Assembly (NCBI RefSeq): GCF_018812025.1
Contig: NC_063062.1
Coordinates: 37,418,728 to 37,482,727, forward strand
DNA length: 64,000 nt
Direction of reading: 5' to 3'
From: Megalobrama amblycephala
Lineage: Eukaryota > Chordata > Actinopteri > Cypriniformes > Xenocyprididae
Positions 47,447-59,505 of the stretch are shown piece by piece. A program made the translations under genes and the position numbers. Below the pieces are notes generated by a model, which was given only the letters and a program-made list of their open reading frames with translations, ran no database searches and had not been told where the DNA came from. Position 1 is the first letter of the stretch; each line of letters opens with the position of its first letter.

Positions 47447-48305
47447 ATTACTCCAGTCTTCAGTGTCACATGATTCTTCAGAAATCATTCTAATATGCTG
47501 ATTTGCTGCTCAATAAACATTTGTTGTTGTTGTTGTTTTTATCAATGTTGAAAACAGTTGTGTTGCTTAATAATTTTTTTTTTTTTTTTTTTTTTGGAAA
47601 CACTGGATTAAAAACAACCCAAGTTGGGTTGAAAATGGACAAACCCAGCAATTAGGCTGTTTTGACCCAGCAGTTGGGTTAAATGTTTGACACAACCTGC
47701 TGGGTAGTTTTATTTAACTCAACTATTGTTTAAAAATGATTGTATTGCTTGCTTAAAATGAACCCAAAATATGTTGGAAATTAATATTAATATTAATTAA
47801 TATTAATATGTTTAATAAATGAACATTTATTATTAAGTTTAATGAATAATAATTAGTCAATAAACATTTCTTAAATTGCTTATTAATAAATGTTCACCTT
47901 TTATTATTACTGTTGCCTCTAATAAGTATGTGTCTGAACCTATTTTGGGTTCATTTTAATCCAGCTATATAGTCATTTTTAAGCAATGATTGAGTTAAAT
48001 AACTGCTCAGCACATTGGGAAACATTTAACCCAACTGCTGGGTCAAAACAATCATCAATACACAATAATCACTTGTCCATTTTCAACCCAACTTGGGTTG
48101 TTTTTAGCCCAACATTTTTTAGAGTGCATGATACACAATTTGTTTCTTGGATTCTTTGATAGAACAGCATTTATCTGAAATAGAAATCTTTTGTAAACAT
48201 TACAAATGTCTTTACTGTCACTTTTAATCAATTCATGCATCCTTGCTTAATAAAAGTATTAATTTCTTTCAAAAAAACTGACCTCAAACTTTTGAACAGT
48301 AGTGT
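47447..48305 (+). mobile_element. GTTCAAAAGTTTG-ended palindromic element, copy E, interrupted
   Basis: CATTACTCCAGTCTTCAGTG opens it without the left terminal repeat. The text breaks at GGAAA (47600) and resumes at CATGATACACAATTTG (48127), ending CCTCAAACTTTTGAACAGTA at the right terminus. The break holds the 47601-48126 element. Confidence 0.75.
47601..48126. mobile_element. CTGGGTT/AACCCAA palindromic element, copy 3, nested in copy E
   Basis: CACTGGATTAAAAACAACCC at the left is mirrored by GGGTTGTTTTTAGCCCAACA and TTTTTTAGAGTG at the right. The host sequence is continuous across it when removed. Confidence 0.8.
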
Positions 48306-48339
48306 CGTTTTCCATAGTTTAAGGGTTACTCATTTACAG

Positions 48340-48900
48340 GGCTGGGTATAAATTTATATTTTCCCATTAGATTTTATTCACAAGCTCTCAGAAACTTTGT
48401 TTGATTCTGATTCTTTTATAGTGAATCAGAATCAAATCAAAATTGTGCTATAAATGTGCATTATAACTGCTGTAAATTATACAGAGAACCTACCAACTTG
48501 GAAAATGACAAAAATATTAATAAAAAAAAAACAAAAAACAACATGACCCAAACTATGCAGTTCAGTTGTTAATTATATAACAGATGAGTTTGTTGGTGAA
48601 CCAGGCTACATTGGATGCACTGGAGTTTGGTTCGGCATGATTACAAACCGTTCTCGGCATGGAATTCTCAGCACAGTTGTCTACTGAACCATGTTTCTAG
48701 AATGCGTGTAGTGACGTCGATTGGTCATTTATTTGATACATTTGTATTACATTCCAAAGAGCTCCATTATCAGCCCCACAGTGGAAAAAGAAACCACATC
48801 CGTACCGGCTGGGCCGGATCAGCACGGAATGGTTAAGCAATGAGAACGGCTTGGCCCGATGGTGGAAAAGCAGCTTATGTTTAAAATTCACTAAAAAGAA
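48340..48900. repeat. Two miniature-element remnants (low certainty)
   Basis: GGGCTGGGTATAAATTTATA with TGATTCTGATTCTTTTATAG near 48340-48440 resembles one end of a hAT-like family. 48590-48880, with CGGCTGGGCCGGATCAGC and GGCTTGGCCCGATGGTGG, resembles another. Neither has both ends. Confidence 0.3.
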
Positions 48901-48910
48901 CCAGTTGATA

Positions 48911-49994
48911 CACTCTAAAAAAAAATTAACAGTTTGCATCAATTGTTTTGAGTTATTACAACTTTGAGTGAATTTACGTTCAACCAACAAGCTACATTGA
49001 GCTAGAGGAACTTAATTTGTAGCATAAACACAAATTTTTAAGTTGATTACTCAAAAAAAAATGCATTCCAACTACCAGTTGCCCTAGAACCAATTAATCT
49101 TATTCATATATTTCTATTTAACATGTATATTTAATGAACAAGAAAGATATTACTTGTCACTGGCATAAGCGCATAGAGTCAATGTAGTGTATATCTTCAT
49201 GTATCTACTCTTCAACACAATAGTAACCACAAAAACTTCAACATTACAGAAACTCTTTTAAATGTCAAACATAACAGCATTACACACTAACAGGTTTTCA
49301 CGGATTGGCACAGAGACAAGAAGGTTAGATCCATGTGCAGCTTTAATGGGGTAATCCAGAAACGTCAAGGGTCAAAATCCACAGAAGCAGTCCATACAGG
49401 CCATAAAACAAACAGAGACTCCAGTGACAATAAATGAAACTTCCATAACAAAAGCAGAAACAAACTCAGTATAAATAGACAGAACACTAATAACATAATA
49501 CAAAACAGCTGGGTGCAATGAGTGATAATGAGTCCGGGAAGTGGGTTATGGGAAATGAAGTTCAAAAGATGAGACAATAGTCCGTGTTGGAGTGCCCTCT
49601 AGTGGCTAACTAGGGCACTCCAACTGGTGATCATGACACAGGTCTTCCCCTTCTCTAAAAATAAATAAATTAACACTCAATTTCAACATTTATTCTCCTT
49701 ATCCAGTCCTATGCAAAGCATATAGGAACTAGAAAATTCACTGCCCAATTTCCGAAGTTACCAAGACAATTTCATTAAGTTACTACAACCTAATTCTTTA
49801 ACGCAGAAATTTGAGTTTAAATTACAGACGATATTAAGTTGATGTAGCGACCAACATTATTGAGTCAAAAGAACTCTACAAAATAATGTTTGCAACTTAA
49901 AAGGTTTAATTAAAACAATAAAATAGAATTTTTAACTTGCAACCATGCATTTATTTAAGTTGGGGTAACTTATCATACTTTTATGTTTAGAGTC
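48911..49994. mobile_element. CACTCTAAA-ended element with nested LTR
   Basis: The left end CACTCTAAAAAAAAATTAAC and right end TTATGTTTAGAGT are inverted, sharing the CACTCTAAA terminus with the CTGGGTT family. The interior is rich in CAACTTAAGTTG-like text. It is split by the solo LTR at 49295-49638. Confidence 0.55.
49295..49638 (-). mobile_element. Solo LTR (minus strand, 344 bp) nested in the 48911-49994 element
   Basis: On the minus strand it opens TGTCATGATCACCAGTTGGA, includes CCACTAGAGGGCACTCCAA, and has ATTAAAGCTGCACATGGATC followed by TTGTCTCTGTGCCAATCCG near its 3' side, a layout typical of cyprinid LTR retroelements (Gypsy or ERV class not decided). CAGG occurs on both sides (49291-49294, 49639-49642), fitting a 4-bp target duplication. 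No internal genes are present, as expected after LTR-LTR recombination. Confidence 0.65.
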
Positions 49995-50493
49995 AACTAT
50001 ATAGCTTTCTCATGCAGTATACAGAGGAAGTCATTAAGCTACATTTAAATTCAAGGAATCCGACTTTCTAGAGGGGAATAAGCACTGCAGTCTGTAAATA
50101 TTCACTTGGATAGTTCCAAAACTCACTTGAATTTGTTTTAGATCTTTAGGGGTGACATTATGGTGGCAGTTTGAAATCAGTTCCCTTAAATGGAGCCTTC
50201 AAACGCTGCCAGTTAAGTAATTGACTGTCTGGGCAGTGAGGCAGCCGAACAGCTGCCTTCAGTTTCAAACACAACCCGTGGCTCTGTTTGCTTGAGCGGC
50301 CCAACAAGTAAACTTCTGGCCTAACCAATGGCATGAGTTTGGCCGTGACAATGGAAGACGTGCGGGGAGGGTTGGGGAAAAGTGTTTAGATTATTTTTAC
50401 AATTCAGTTTGGTGCTGCTAGAGGCGCGTACATTGCAGACCTCACCTTTTAAGGCGAAATATTTCATTAAACATTAATTATGACAAAGCACTG
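49995..50493. other. Intronic DNA, nothing recognised
   Basis: No exon or repeat ends supported. Confidence 0.4.
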
Positions 50494-50501
50494 CTAATCA
50501 G

Positions 50502-51563
50502 TAGGGTTGTGACGAGATCTCGTTCCACAAGATCTCTCAAGATTAAAATGTGACGAGATTTCTCGTCGAGGTGAAAAGCTGTCTCGCGATATTGCCATGA
50601 CGGAGTGTGAGGGTGAAATTAGGATAGAATATGCCACTGCTCTGTTTACATTACGCCTCCACTGTCTTTTTGATTTTTATAGAAACCATTTAATTCATTT
50701 GGATAACGGTCACTTCAATCCCATCCAGTTCATCCAACACGAGCTGCAGAGTCGTACGTAGTGCGGCAGGAATCAGAGTTCACTGATCATGTGACGAGAG
50801 TAAGTGACGAGATGACTGACAAGACCATGGCAGAGGATTCGTTGCACAACAGAGCCTATGCATCTGAGAAATGTCTTATAATGTGCACTCAGCATCGCCG
50901 CGCCCTATTCACAGAATACGCACAATTGCGAAATTGAAAGCGAAAGTAAAACGCGAACGCGCATTCAAACGCGATTTCAATACCCCGCATTTTGAAAGCG
51001 GCTCCCTGATGCATGCAAATATCTCCCATTATGAAAGCTATCTCAGGCTGGGTTGTAGTTGTAACCATCTCTTAGCTCTGTATCATGCTTGGAGAACAGT
51101 TTGGTCTCTCTTTGCACTTTGAATATTGAGAGAGTATTTTGATTACGGTTGATCTTATTGTTTGCACTTAAGACTAAGATAAAACTGTAATTCATTTTTA
51201 TTTATACTGTTTTTATTTCTATGATCAATCTGTGGAAAGGAGTTGAGTTAGGAGGTCAAAAATTCTCAAATGAAATCATACAGGAAGGAAGTCAGTCATT
51301 GAGTTTGCGGCAAAACATTTCACAGTACTTGAGTATTGTTGTCTTTTACTGCATATGATAATTCATACTCAGAAAGTAGAACTGAAATGACGTTCATTAC
51401 AAGATGATTAGTTAAAACATTTCAAATGCTCCTGCAGACAGGTACTTTCTTAAAAATACTGGTATTTCATTAAAAATGAGGTATTTTCTAAAAATCTTGT
51501 CTCGTCCTCGTGAACTCAGCCTCGTGTCTTGTCTTGTGAGCTAACTGTCTCGTCACACCCCTA
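50502..51563. mobile_element. hAT-type non-autonomous transposon with perfect 8-bp target duplication (1,062 bp)
   Basis: Ends TAGGGTTGTGACGAGATCTC and ...GTCTCGTCACACCCCTA are inverted repeats. CTAATCAG is present exactly on both flanks (50494-50501, 51564-51571). Subterminal GACGAGAT and CTCGT motifs recur, as in hAT transposase-binding regions. No transposase remains; the open frame at 50871-51122 has no recognisable domain. Confidence 0.9.
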
Positions 51564-51571
51564 CTAATCAG

Positions 51572-52900
51572 TCAAAACTAGTAGTGTGTTTTGATCTGTC
51601 TTGTTTGAACGTGGTGGGACTGATACGGCTCTATCTACTTGACCCTGCCTCTCCCTTCAGGCCCGTATGAGACACAGGGGCGCAGAGTGACGCAGTGTCA
51701 CAGGTTTATCCCTTATCTAATTGCGAAGGCAATTAAGTATTTAATGGGGACACCTGGTGATGGTTCCTCAATCATTTATCAGCTTTCCAGGATGAATAAA
51801 TGATCAGTGACTGACACTTTCTTGGTGATTTCGAAACTGGCCCATTTAAAGCTGTTTCTGTTGAGGTCATGGTAAAGAATCTTAAAGGAATGTGCAAGAC
51901 CAGGAGGAAATTTAACCTGTGGAGGAGGTGGAGAGAGGTTAAAATAAAGGCCATTTCTCTTGTTTCTGTACGTGTGAATGCACACGGCAAAGGCATTATG
52001 AGGAAAGACGCAGTAAGACAAATAAAATCAAATCTCCAAACTCTAAAAGAGACAGAATAAGTCAAAGCATTGAGGACACTGAAAACAAAACAACTGAGAG
52101 AAGGTAGAGCCGATTTCTTGGTGAAAATAAAACCGGACAAGTTTACTTTATTTAATGACACAGTGTAGTAAAACTCAAAAAAACAACATCCCACCATATA
52201 TGTCTTCTAGACTGACCCGTCAGAACCATAACAACAACCCAATGCTCTGAGCAGAACTCAGAGTCATAATTAAATGAACAAAGAACCTGATGACAGAAAA
52301 TAGGTCAAATAGATTATGCCCCAAAGTTCTTTCCAGTCAATATTACGCAATGCATTCCCTCAGCTGACAAACAGATATTAATCACCAGCATTACTTGTCC
52401 ATAAAAGTGTATATAACACCACGCTGGCCCATAAATGTACAACATGTAGTAGATGTTATGGTTATGTCCTGTAAAAGTTTTTCCACAGGCATTTGGACGT
52501 AAATCACTGCACTTGGCAGCCGCAAGGATTGTAAATGCTTCATTTTCTGTTAGTGCTGTGGATCTGAGATGCCTCGAAGCGCACTGTGACCTCCCTATGA
52601 AACTGTTTCCAGCCATTGACGTGCAATTTTTACAGTGCAACAGGATGAGGTCATTAGACTTATTGGGTTTGAGGTCAGTTGTTAACAACGCTGACTGACA
52701 GGCCGTAATGTTCATGCCGCCTGGATGTAACCCTTGTTGTCGCAAGCCACAAAATGTGACACGGCCCTCATTTTTTCTTTCCTTCCTATTAATTTATTCA
52801 AATATACATAAGAAATTCAATTCATAACTTGAATACAACTCTTGTATGATGAGCACGTTTGTTCATTTCTGAATTAATGCCACACCAAAAATATCAAAAA
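51572..52900. other. Intronic DNA, nothing recognised
   Basis: Open frames up to about 140 codons on the minus strand (51772-52197, 52314-52745) lack recognisable family motifs and clean splice structure. I treat them as chance. Confidence 0.4.
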
Positions 52901-52905
52901 GATTT

Positions 52906-53484
52906 AGTGCCAGATTTACTAAATGGGGCAAATTAGCATGAGCACGCCATTCCACAAATGCACTGACGGGAGTGGAAAATTAAAGAACACAGACGCACTC
53001 AAATCATTTACATAATGACCAATGCAATCTGACAAGAGCAGCGCAAATTAGCGTTGGGTCGCAAACAGAGCTGATGCCTGATGCTGATGCTCTCATCAGG
53101 TGCGGGTCGACACGGGTGCAAATTGTTACATGTATATTCTATAACACACATATATATCTCCCTTCTACCACATGCTTTCTGTTCTCTGGTGTCTCCTCCT
53201 AGCAGCAACAACTGCAGCCATGTCGCAAAATGGGTTAAGACATGGTTTTTTTGGCCGTTAAATAATGGCGCAAATACCAGTAAATTGACGAGCGCAAAGA
53301 TTAGTAAAGCACGTAGCGTGATTCATTTAAATACTCTCCTCCCATAAATTTTGCATCTGAAAGGGAAACTCCTACAAATGCATATGCAATAAGGTCAACC
53401 GCAAAAAAAACTAGTAAATCCCAACAGTAGTTTTTTAATGCCAAAAGAGGGTTTGCGCTGTTAGCTGTTAGTAAATCTGGCCCT
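52906..53484. mobile_element. GGCCAGATTTACTAA-ended miniature element
   Basis: AGTGCCAGATTTACTAA at the left is mirrored by TTAGTAAATCTGGCCCT at the right. Inner blocks GCAAATTAGC...GCGCAAATTAGCG are also repeated. The target duplication is unclear. Confidence 0.65.
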
Positions 53485-53691
53485 TTCAAGTAAAAAATGT
53501 CAAAGTGATGTAACTTTCCTGATATTGTAATGAAGATTCAAAAGAATTAAATTCTTGAAAATACAACCTAATTAAGTAGTTTGGCATAATATTTTATTAT
53601 TATTTTTTTTTATTATTTCACAGCTTGTTAATATTTCTACCTTTTTATTTAAAATATATTCGATTAAGAAGTGCATAAATGTATTGAAGGA

Positions 53692-54644
53692 TTAAAGGTG
53701 CCATCGAACGTTTTTTACAAGATGTAATATAAGTCTAAAGGCGTCCCCTGAATGTGTCTGTGAAGTTGCAGCTCAAAATAGCCCATAGATTTTTTTTTTA
53801 TTCATTTTTTTAATTGCCTGTTTTGAGGCATAATTACAAATGCGGCGATTCAGGCTGCGGCCCCTTTAATTCCTCGCGCTCTCCGCCCCCTCCCAAGCTC
53901 TCGACTCTATCACTGCATAAACAAAGTTCACACAGCTAATATAACCCTCAAAATGGATCTTAAAGTGTTCGTCATGAAGCATGTCTAATCGCGTAAGTAT
54001 GGTATTTATTTGGATGTTTACATTTGATTCTGAATGAGTTTGATAGTGCTCCGTGGCTAACGGCTAATGCTACACTGTTGGAGAGATTTATAAAGAATGA
54101 AGTTGTGTTTATGAATTATACAGACTGCAAGTGTTTAAAAAATGAAAATAACGACAGTCTTGTCTCTGTGAATACAGTAATAAACGATGGTAACTTTAAC
54201 CACATTTAACAGTACATCAGTAACATGCTAACGAAACATTTAGAAAAACAATTTACAAATATCACTAAAAATATCATTATATTATGGATCATGTCAGTTA
54301 TTATTGCTCCATCTGCCATTTTTCGCTATTGTTCTTGCTTGCTTACCTAGTCTGTTGATTCAGCTGTGCACAGATCCAGACGTTAATACTGGCTTGTCTA
54401 ATGCCTTGAGCTGGCATATGCAAATATTGGGGGCGTACATATTAATGATCCCGACTGTTACGTAACAGTCAGTGTTATGTTGAGATTCGCCTGTTCTTCA
54501 GAGGTCTTTTAAACAAATCAAATTTACATAAGAAGGAGGAAACAATGGAGTTTGAGATTCACTGTATGTCATTTCCATGTACTGAACTCTTGTTATTCAA
54601 CTATGCTGAGGTAAATTCAATTTTCAATTAGATGTCACCTTTAA
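53692..54644 (+). mobile_element. TTAA-type transposon family B, copy 3 (953 bp)
   Basis: TTAAAGGTGCCATCGAACG ... GATGTCACCTTTAA with TTAA borders. Colinear with copies 1 and 2. The GTAAGT donor-like string lies at 53993-53998 in the context AATCGCGTAAGTATGG. Confidence 0.85.
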
Positions 54645-54656
54645 GAAAAATATTAC

Positions 54657-55335
54657 ATTTTACTTGATGGTTACACCAAAATAAATGTAAACGTTTCTAT
54701 GAAACCAATATGAATACAAAGAGTATTTTGGCGCATTAAGCTAGATTTTTTAAATATTTGTCCTTTTCTTTATCATGGACACTTATATATCATTTAAAAT
54801 GTCATATGGTGCAACTACTAAAAAAGTAGTGATATTTATGAATTAATAATTAATATATGTTTTGAAAAAATAAAAATGAAAAACATTTGAAAGCTGTAAG
54901 TAAAAATATTATTAATTTTTTCTTGCTGGTTACACCACATGACACATGAAGCCAACATGAATACAAAGAGTACATTCAAAGAACTTGTCAAATTTCTTAG
55001 CTTTATTTATAAAAGATTTTTCCTTTTATTTATTATGGACACTCTTATGTGTCATGTAAAATGTCATATGGTGCAACTGCTAAACCGTAATATTTATGTA
55101 TTAATAATTAATGATATTTGTTTTGAAAACAAAAAAATTAAAACCATTTAAAAAAAAATTAATATAATAATTAACATGCACACTCATGTGTATTCAATGT
55201 GTAAGGAATTTTTAATTATTAATTTTTACTTGCTGGTTACACCATGTTACACTTTAAATGTAAACTTTTCTTTAAAACCAACATGAATTCTAAGAATGCA
55301 CTCTTTATTGTGGACACACTTATTTGTGTGTAGTA
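54657..55335 (+). repeat. Three-unit tandem repeat of about 260-300 bp
   Basis: Each unit begins CTTG(C/A)TGGTTACACCA (54661, 54923, 55229), then has ACATGAATACAAAGAGTA-like text, a TGGACAC motif, and ATGTCATATGGTGCAACT (units 1 and 2 only). The third unit is partial. It could be a local tandem duplication or part of a repeat-bearing transposon. Confidence 0.7.
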
Positions 55336-55971
55336 GAAAGAGCTGAAAGAGATAAAGCGAGTTTTGATAAATGACCTTCATGTGGTTCAAGAGTGCAATA
55401 GACAGTTTAAAGTCCACTCCAGTAACACTGTTGCTGAACCAATACGCCCTCCAGCCCTGTTAAGACACCATATGTTATTTGAAAGTAGAGCAGCCCTGTT
55501 ATGTCAGAGTCTTACTTGACAGCGACTCTGACCATATGTCCAATTCCAACCTAGACTACCAACTTCAGTCTTTGAAGTCCAATACAAACCACCATGTTTT
55601 ATATTGTCTGTTTGTTCGAAACACGTGTGTGACAAAACTGTTTCAAGATGTCACTGGTTTTCCAGCACTGTGACCCATGGGGACCTCTTCCCCGAATACA
55701 CCCCAGAGAGGACACATTGTGACAGACAGCCAAAACCACAAAGCAAACCACTAATAAATGAATAGACTAATAAAAGCGAATGTAAATCCTGCGTTATTGT
55801 CCATCCAGCTAGCTCTAACACCATTCAGGTCAGCCAGGAACACTTTGACGTTTGACAGGGACCACATTACAAAAAAACAGTTGTTCATGCAGATTTGTGC
55901 AACACCACATCAGGGGAATTCAGACCTTTTATATCGGACCATGCTACACAAATCTCTAGAATGATCTACAG
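55336..55971. other. Intronic DNA, nothing recognised
   Basis: No exon or repeat ends supported. Confidence 0.4.
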
Positions 55972-56823
55972 CAGGGCTTGACATTAACTTTTTTGCTCAC
56001 CAGGTTTTCCAAAGTTACTAGCCACAATTTTGACATCAATACCATGGAGGAAAACTGCCATATAAATATTTTTAAAGTCCCCCTGTGGTGAAAATCAAGT
56101 TTTTAATGTTGTTTATATGTCTATGTGCTGTTTTCAATATGCTTTAAGACAAACCATGTGCAAATTCATCAGTCAAAACCATTGCTGAGTATCTTCTCTT
56201 TAAAACTGCAGTGAACCAAAGACAAAAGTTTGAAATCACTGGTGTTTCTGATGTCACAAACTACCTTGTAACCAATCACGCCAACGTGTGATTGTTAACA
56301 AGTAGATCTCTGAGCTTGTGTGAGTAAGTGGAGGCGGGACTAACTTGCATATTCATAGAACCGCGTATACTTAATGAGGCAAGGGTGTAGAGTTACATAC
56401 AAGCTATTTTGAAGAAATTAAGACATTTAAATATGTCATTTTGCTGATCAAAGACAAGTTTTAAGGGATACAATTATTGACTACAGGGGGACTTTAATAT
56501 TATCTAATTTGGCAGCCTGTATATTAGGCTGCTGTCACTTTAAGACCTGATGCACGGATCCATTATACTGTTACACGTGCGTTTTCTTTCTCAACTCAAA
56601 GCATAACTAACTCTGTTTGCATGAATACTCTAAGACCAGCATTTATTTTGACACACATTATTTTGTGTGTATTTGACTGTTTAAGCGCAAAGAGCAGAGA
56701 AAACAAAAGTTATTACTGAGAGGCAGCTTTATGTGCGCGCACTTTGGGTGTGAGCACAAGATCTGCAGGAATGAGTAAAATAATGCGCAATACATGCAAT
56801 CCCATGCTGAAATTCAAGCCCTG
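55972..56823. mobile_element. hAT-like CAGGGCTTGA-ended element, interrupted
   Basis: CAGGGCTTGACATTAAC at the left is mirrored by TGAAATTCAAGCCCTG at the right. The flanks do not show a matching 8-bp duplication. The interior shares blocks with 8140-8380. The TTAA element 56072-56497 is nested inside. Confidence 0.6.
56072..56497. mobile_element. TTAA-type transposon (426 bp) nested in the hAT-like element
   Basis: TTAAAGTCCCCCTGTGGTGA ... GACTACAGGGGGACTTTAA with TTAA at both edges. Confidence 0.85.
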
Positions 56824-56946
56824 TAACACCAACAATATTCATTCAGAGCAAATGAAATGATTGAGTGAGGGGAGGCAGGTTTGTGTATCAACCCTCTGTC
56901 GGAGAGATGAGAGAGAGAGAACGCACAGCTGATATTGCATATTTAA

Positions 56947-58716
56947 ACTCAAATGCTGGGTTTAGCCTGCTGGGTAATTTTATTGGGTTATTTTTATTAT
57001 TTTTACCCATGTGCTGGGTCACTCTGAAAATGCTGGGTTATTTAATTACCCAAATGCTGGGTTCAGCCTGCTGGGTAATTTTATTGGGTTATTTTTTATA
57101 TTTTTACCCAGGTGCTGGGTAGTTTTTCTTTATCTCAGCTGCTGGTTCATTTTTAATGTCAATGAACCCTCTCACATATCTACCCAGCGCTTGGTAAATG
57201 TAACCCAGTGTTGGGTAGTCTGTGCCAAACTGGTTAAAACTGGAACTTAAAGCTGCAGTCTGCAACTTTTTTTGGTTAAAAATCATCCAAAATCAATTTT
57301 TGAGCAAGTACATAACCAGCCAGTGTTCAAAACTATCTAATTTTCTTGTCTCGATTCACAACGGTAAGCTTGTAATAATGTTTTACAATAAGAGCGACAT
57401 GGCGGATTTCCGTCATTACGTCACGTCCGTAAACAGAAAGGAAGGAGTCCCGTCCAGGCTAGTCAGTTATATCATGTGAGGACACTGCTTGTAGCGGATC
57501 ATTTGTAGCCTTTTCAAACAGAAGCTTAAATAATTAAACTTATCATTTTGATGGCGGGTTGTAACCCAGAAAGATCCAAATGACAATCATCAGTGACAAC
57601 TGGAGATTCACCCGTAGTCAAAAAGCAAAAGACTTTGGACTGTGGAGTGGCTACAGAAATTGAAATCTAGAGGTAAGGCTAATATTCACAAAGTCACGCA
57701 ATGCTGATGTTGTTAACATTAACAATTTGAGAACAATATAACAGTAATAATAATTTGCACGGTTTGGCATGATCCGAGCTAAGCGATCGTTAGATTTAAT
57801 CACCATTGGCAACGCGATTTATTGTAGGCCTAATGCTTTTCCCCTCAGTTGGTCAGAACAAAAGTGGCAGACATGTTACTTGTTCAGATGATATTTTCCA
57901 GTGAAAATTCTTATATTGGGCATAACTTTCAAGACGTTGAATCTGTGATTCTGAAGTACAGTATCCACACCGGTGCGATGACTGACAGCAAACATTAGAT
58001 TCATCCACGCTGACAAGCTGTGCCGAGGCACAAAACACGTACAGATAACTGTTCCGCATATGACTGCAATCGCAAGTTTTAAACAAGAGATGGCGACAAA
58101 GAGAAAACAAATCGCGAACTGCAGCTTTAATGGCCATTTTGTTTTCTGTTCTGAGAGAAAACTTCCTGCTGATAATATGTAACAAAGTTGCCGTTGGCTC
58201 CACTGACTATAATAGGAGCGCTGTTGATATAGTGCGCTATAGTCGCAGATGTGGTCGCACCATGGTTGAAACTTAAATGCCTGATGGATGAGATGCCACA
58301 AGGTAACGCTGTTTTTTTATGTGACTTTTCAAAAATGAATATTCATTTAATGAACTGGAACAGCCTACTGAAACCAGTTTTCTTTCCACAGATTCCTATT
58401 GGCTGCTGTTTCTGCTCCTGTCACGTCATAAAAATGTTTACTAAATGTTTTAGAGTATTTTATGATTGTAAAAGATTGACTTGCCATTGAATAAAAAATA
58501 TTGTATATGAACTGTTCCTGTCCTATATGTATTTTAGAGTGCATTTATATTATTTAAAATTAAAAGCCAACATCAAATTGACTGACCCAGCACTGATTAA
58601 CAAACAACCCAGCAAATGGGTTAATGTATAAAACCCAGCATGCCAATATTTACCAAGTGCTGGGTTGCCAAATAACCCAAATTGGGTTGTTTATAACCCA
58701 GCATTTTTTTAGAGTG
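56947..58716. mobile_element. Long CTGGGTT-family relative, interrupted
   Basis: AAATGCTGGGTTTAGCCTGC with TGGGTAATTTTATTGGGTTA occurs twice (56951, 57053), so the left part contains a ~100-bp tandem duplication. The right part ends GGGTTGTTTATAACCCAGCA plus TTTTTTTAGAGTG. The 884-bp TTAA element 57247-58130 lies inside. The assignment of both ends to one element is an inference. Confidence 0.5.
57247..58130. mobile_element. TTAA-type transposon (884 bp)
   Basis: TTAAAGCTGCAGTCTGCAAC ... CGCGAACTGCAGCTTTAA with TTAA borders, inverted ends, and no transposase. Confidence 0.82.
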
Positions 58717-58719
58717 TAT

Positions 58720-59100
58720 TCTGTGGAAAATGAGTATTGGAAGCAATATTTCAGTATCAATATGTATCGAAAAATTAATATTTTTGTCAACACTACATTG
58801 CACTTAGTTTATTGGTTCAGATGCCTTTTTAAAAGACTACATATATACAAAAAATTGTATGTATTTTATATAAAATTTAACCTGCCAAAGAGACAGCTGC
58901 TGAAATACACCCACATTTGGCGGTTGTTAATGTCAAACCCTGATCTACAGCAATGTTTGTAGTTTTCTGAGCAATTCTCTAACTTTATATTGCATATCTG
59001 AAGTTACTGTCTCCTAGGATGAATCGCTTTTGTTGCACCATCCTTCTTTTGTAAGTCACTTTGGATAAAAGCTTCCGCTAAATGAATAAATTACCAGTAG
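58720..59100 (+). repeat. hAT-like remnant and LINE/SINE-type tail
   Basis: 58727-58800 (GAGTATTGGAAGCAATATTT, TATGTATCGAAAAATTAAT) matches the block at 8430-8500. 59005-59095 contains TAAGTCACTTTGGATAAAAG and CTTCCGCTAAATGAATAAAT, the conserved 3' tail of a teleost LINE/SINE group. Confidence 0.5.
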
Positions 59101-59505
59101 AAATCAGAGCTTTTGACTTGGGGCAACCAGTGTTCCTGATTTCCCTGCGGATGATCACAAAAAAACGTGCAGAACGGTAATGAGCACAAATGAGAACAAT
59201 GGAAACATCTTCCTCCTCCTTTGGTATCTGGCAACGTCACTCAGAAGAGAATACAATATATAACCACATGTGGGCGAAAAGAGGAATAGCACGTCACAGG
59301 AGTTTTAAAAGACACTTTCCTCCCACTCTCAGTACTTCTTTGCTTTTGATAAGTTCATTTACTTAGGGATCTTTAAAATGAATTCAAAAAACAAGTAACA
59401 AGTATTCCGAACACAAACACAGAATGAGAGAATCTATGAAATGGCATCAAATGAAATCAAATGAATGGATTTGGTGGATTTGGACACGCTTTACTCAGTG
59501 TGTAC

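Larger units (their letters stand above)
30916..59505 (-). other. kcnab1: kcnab1 interval between the two alternative starts
   Basis: For transcripts starting at the Kv-beta-1.2 exon this whole interval is intron (donor 59505-59504), and the Kv-beta-1.1 exon is skipped. No Kv-beta-1.3-type first exon was recognised in it. Most of it is transposon-derived. Confidence 0.7.

Noticed and set aside
51772..52745. Minus-strand frames of about 140 codons
   Set aside because: No family motif that I recognise, poor codon character, and no matching splice signals. Chance frames of this length are expected in 64 kb.
56865..57250. Frames with repeated NAGF and LLGNFIG motifs
   Set aside because: They reflect the tandem CTGGGT transposon sequence.
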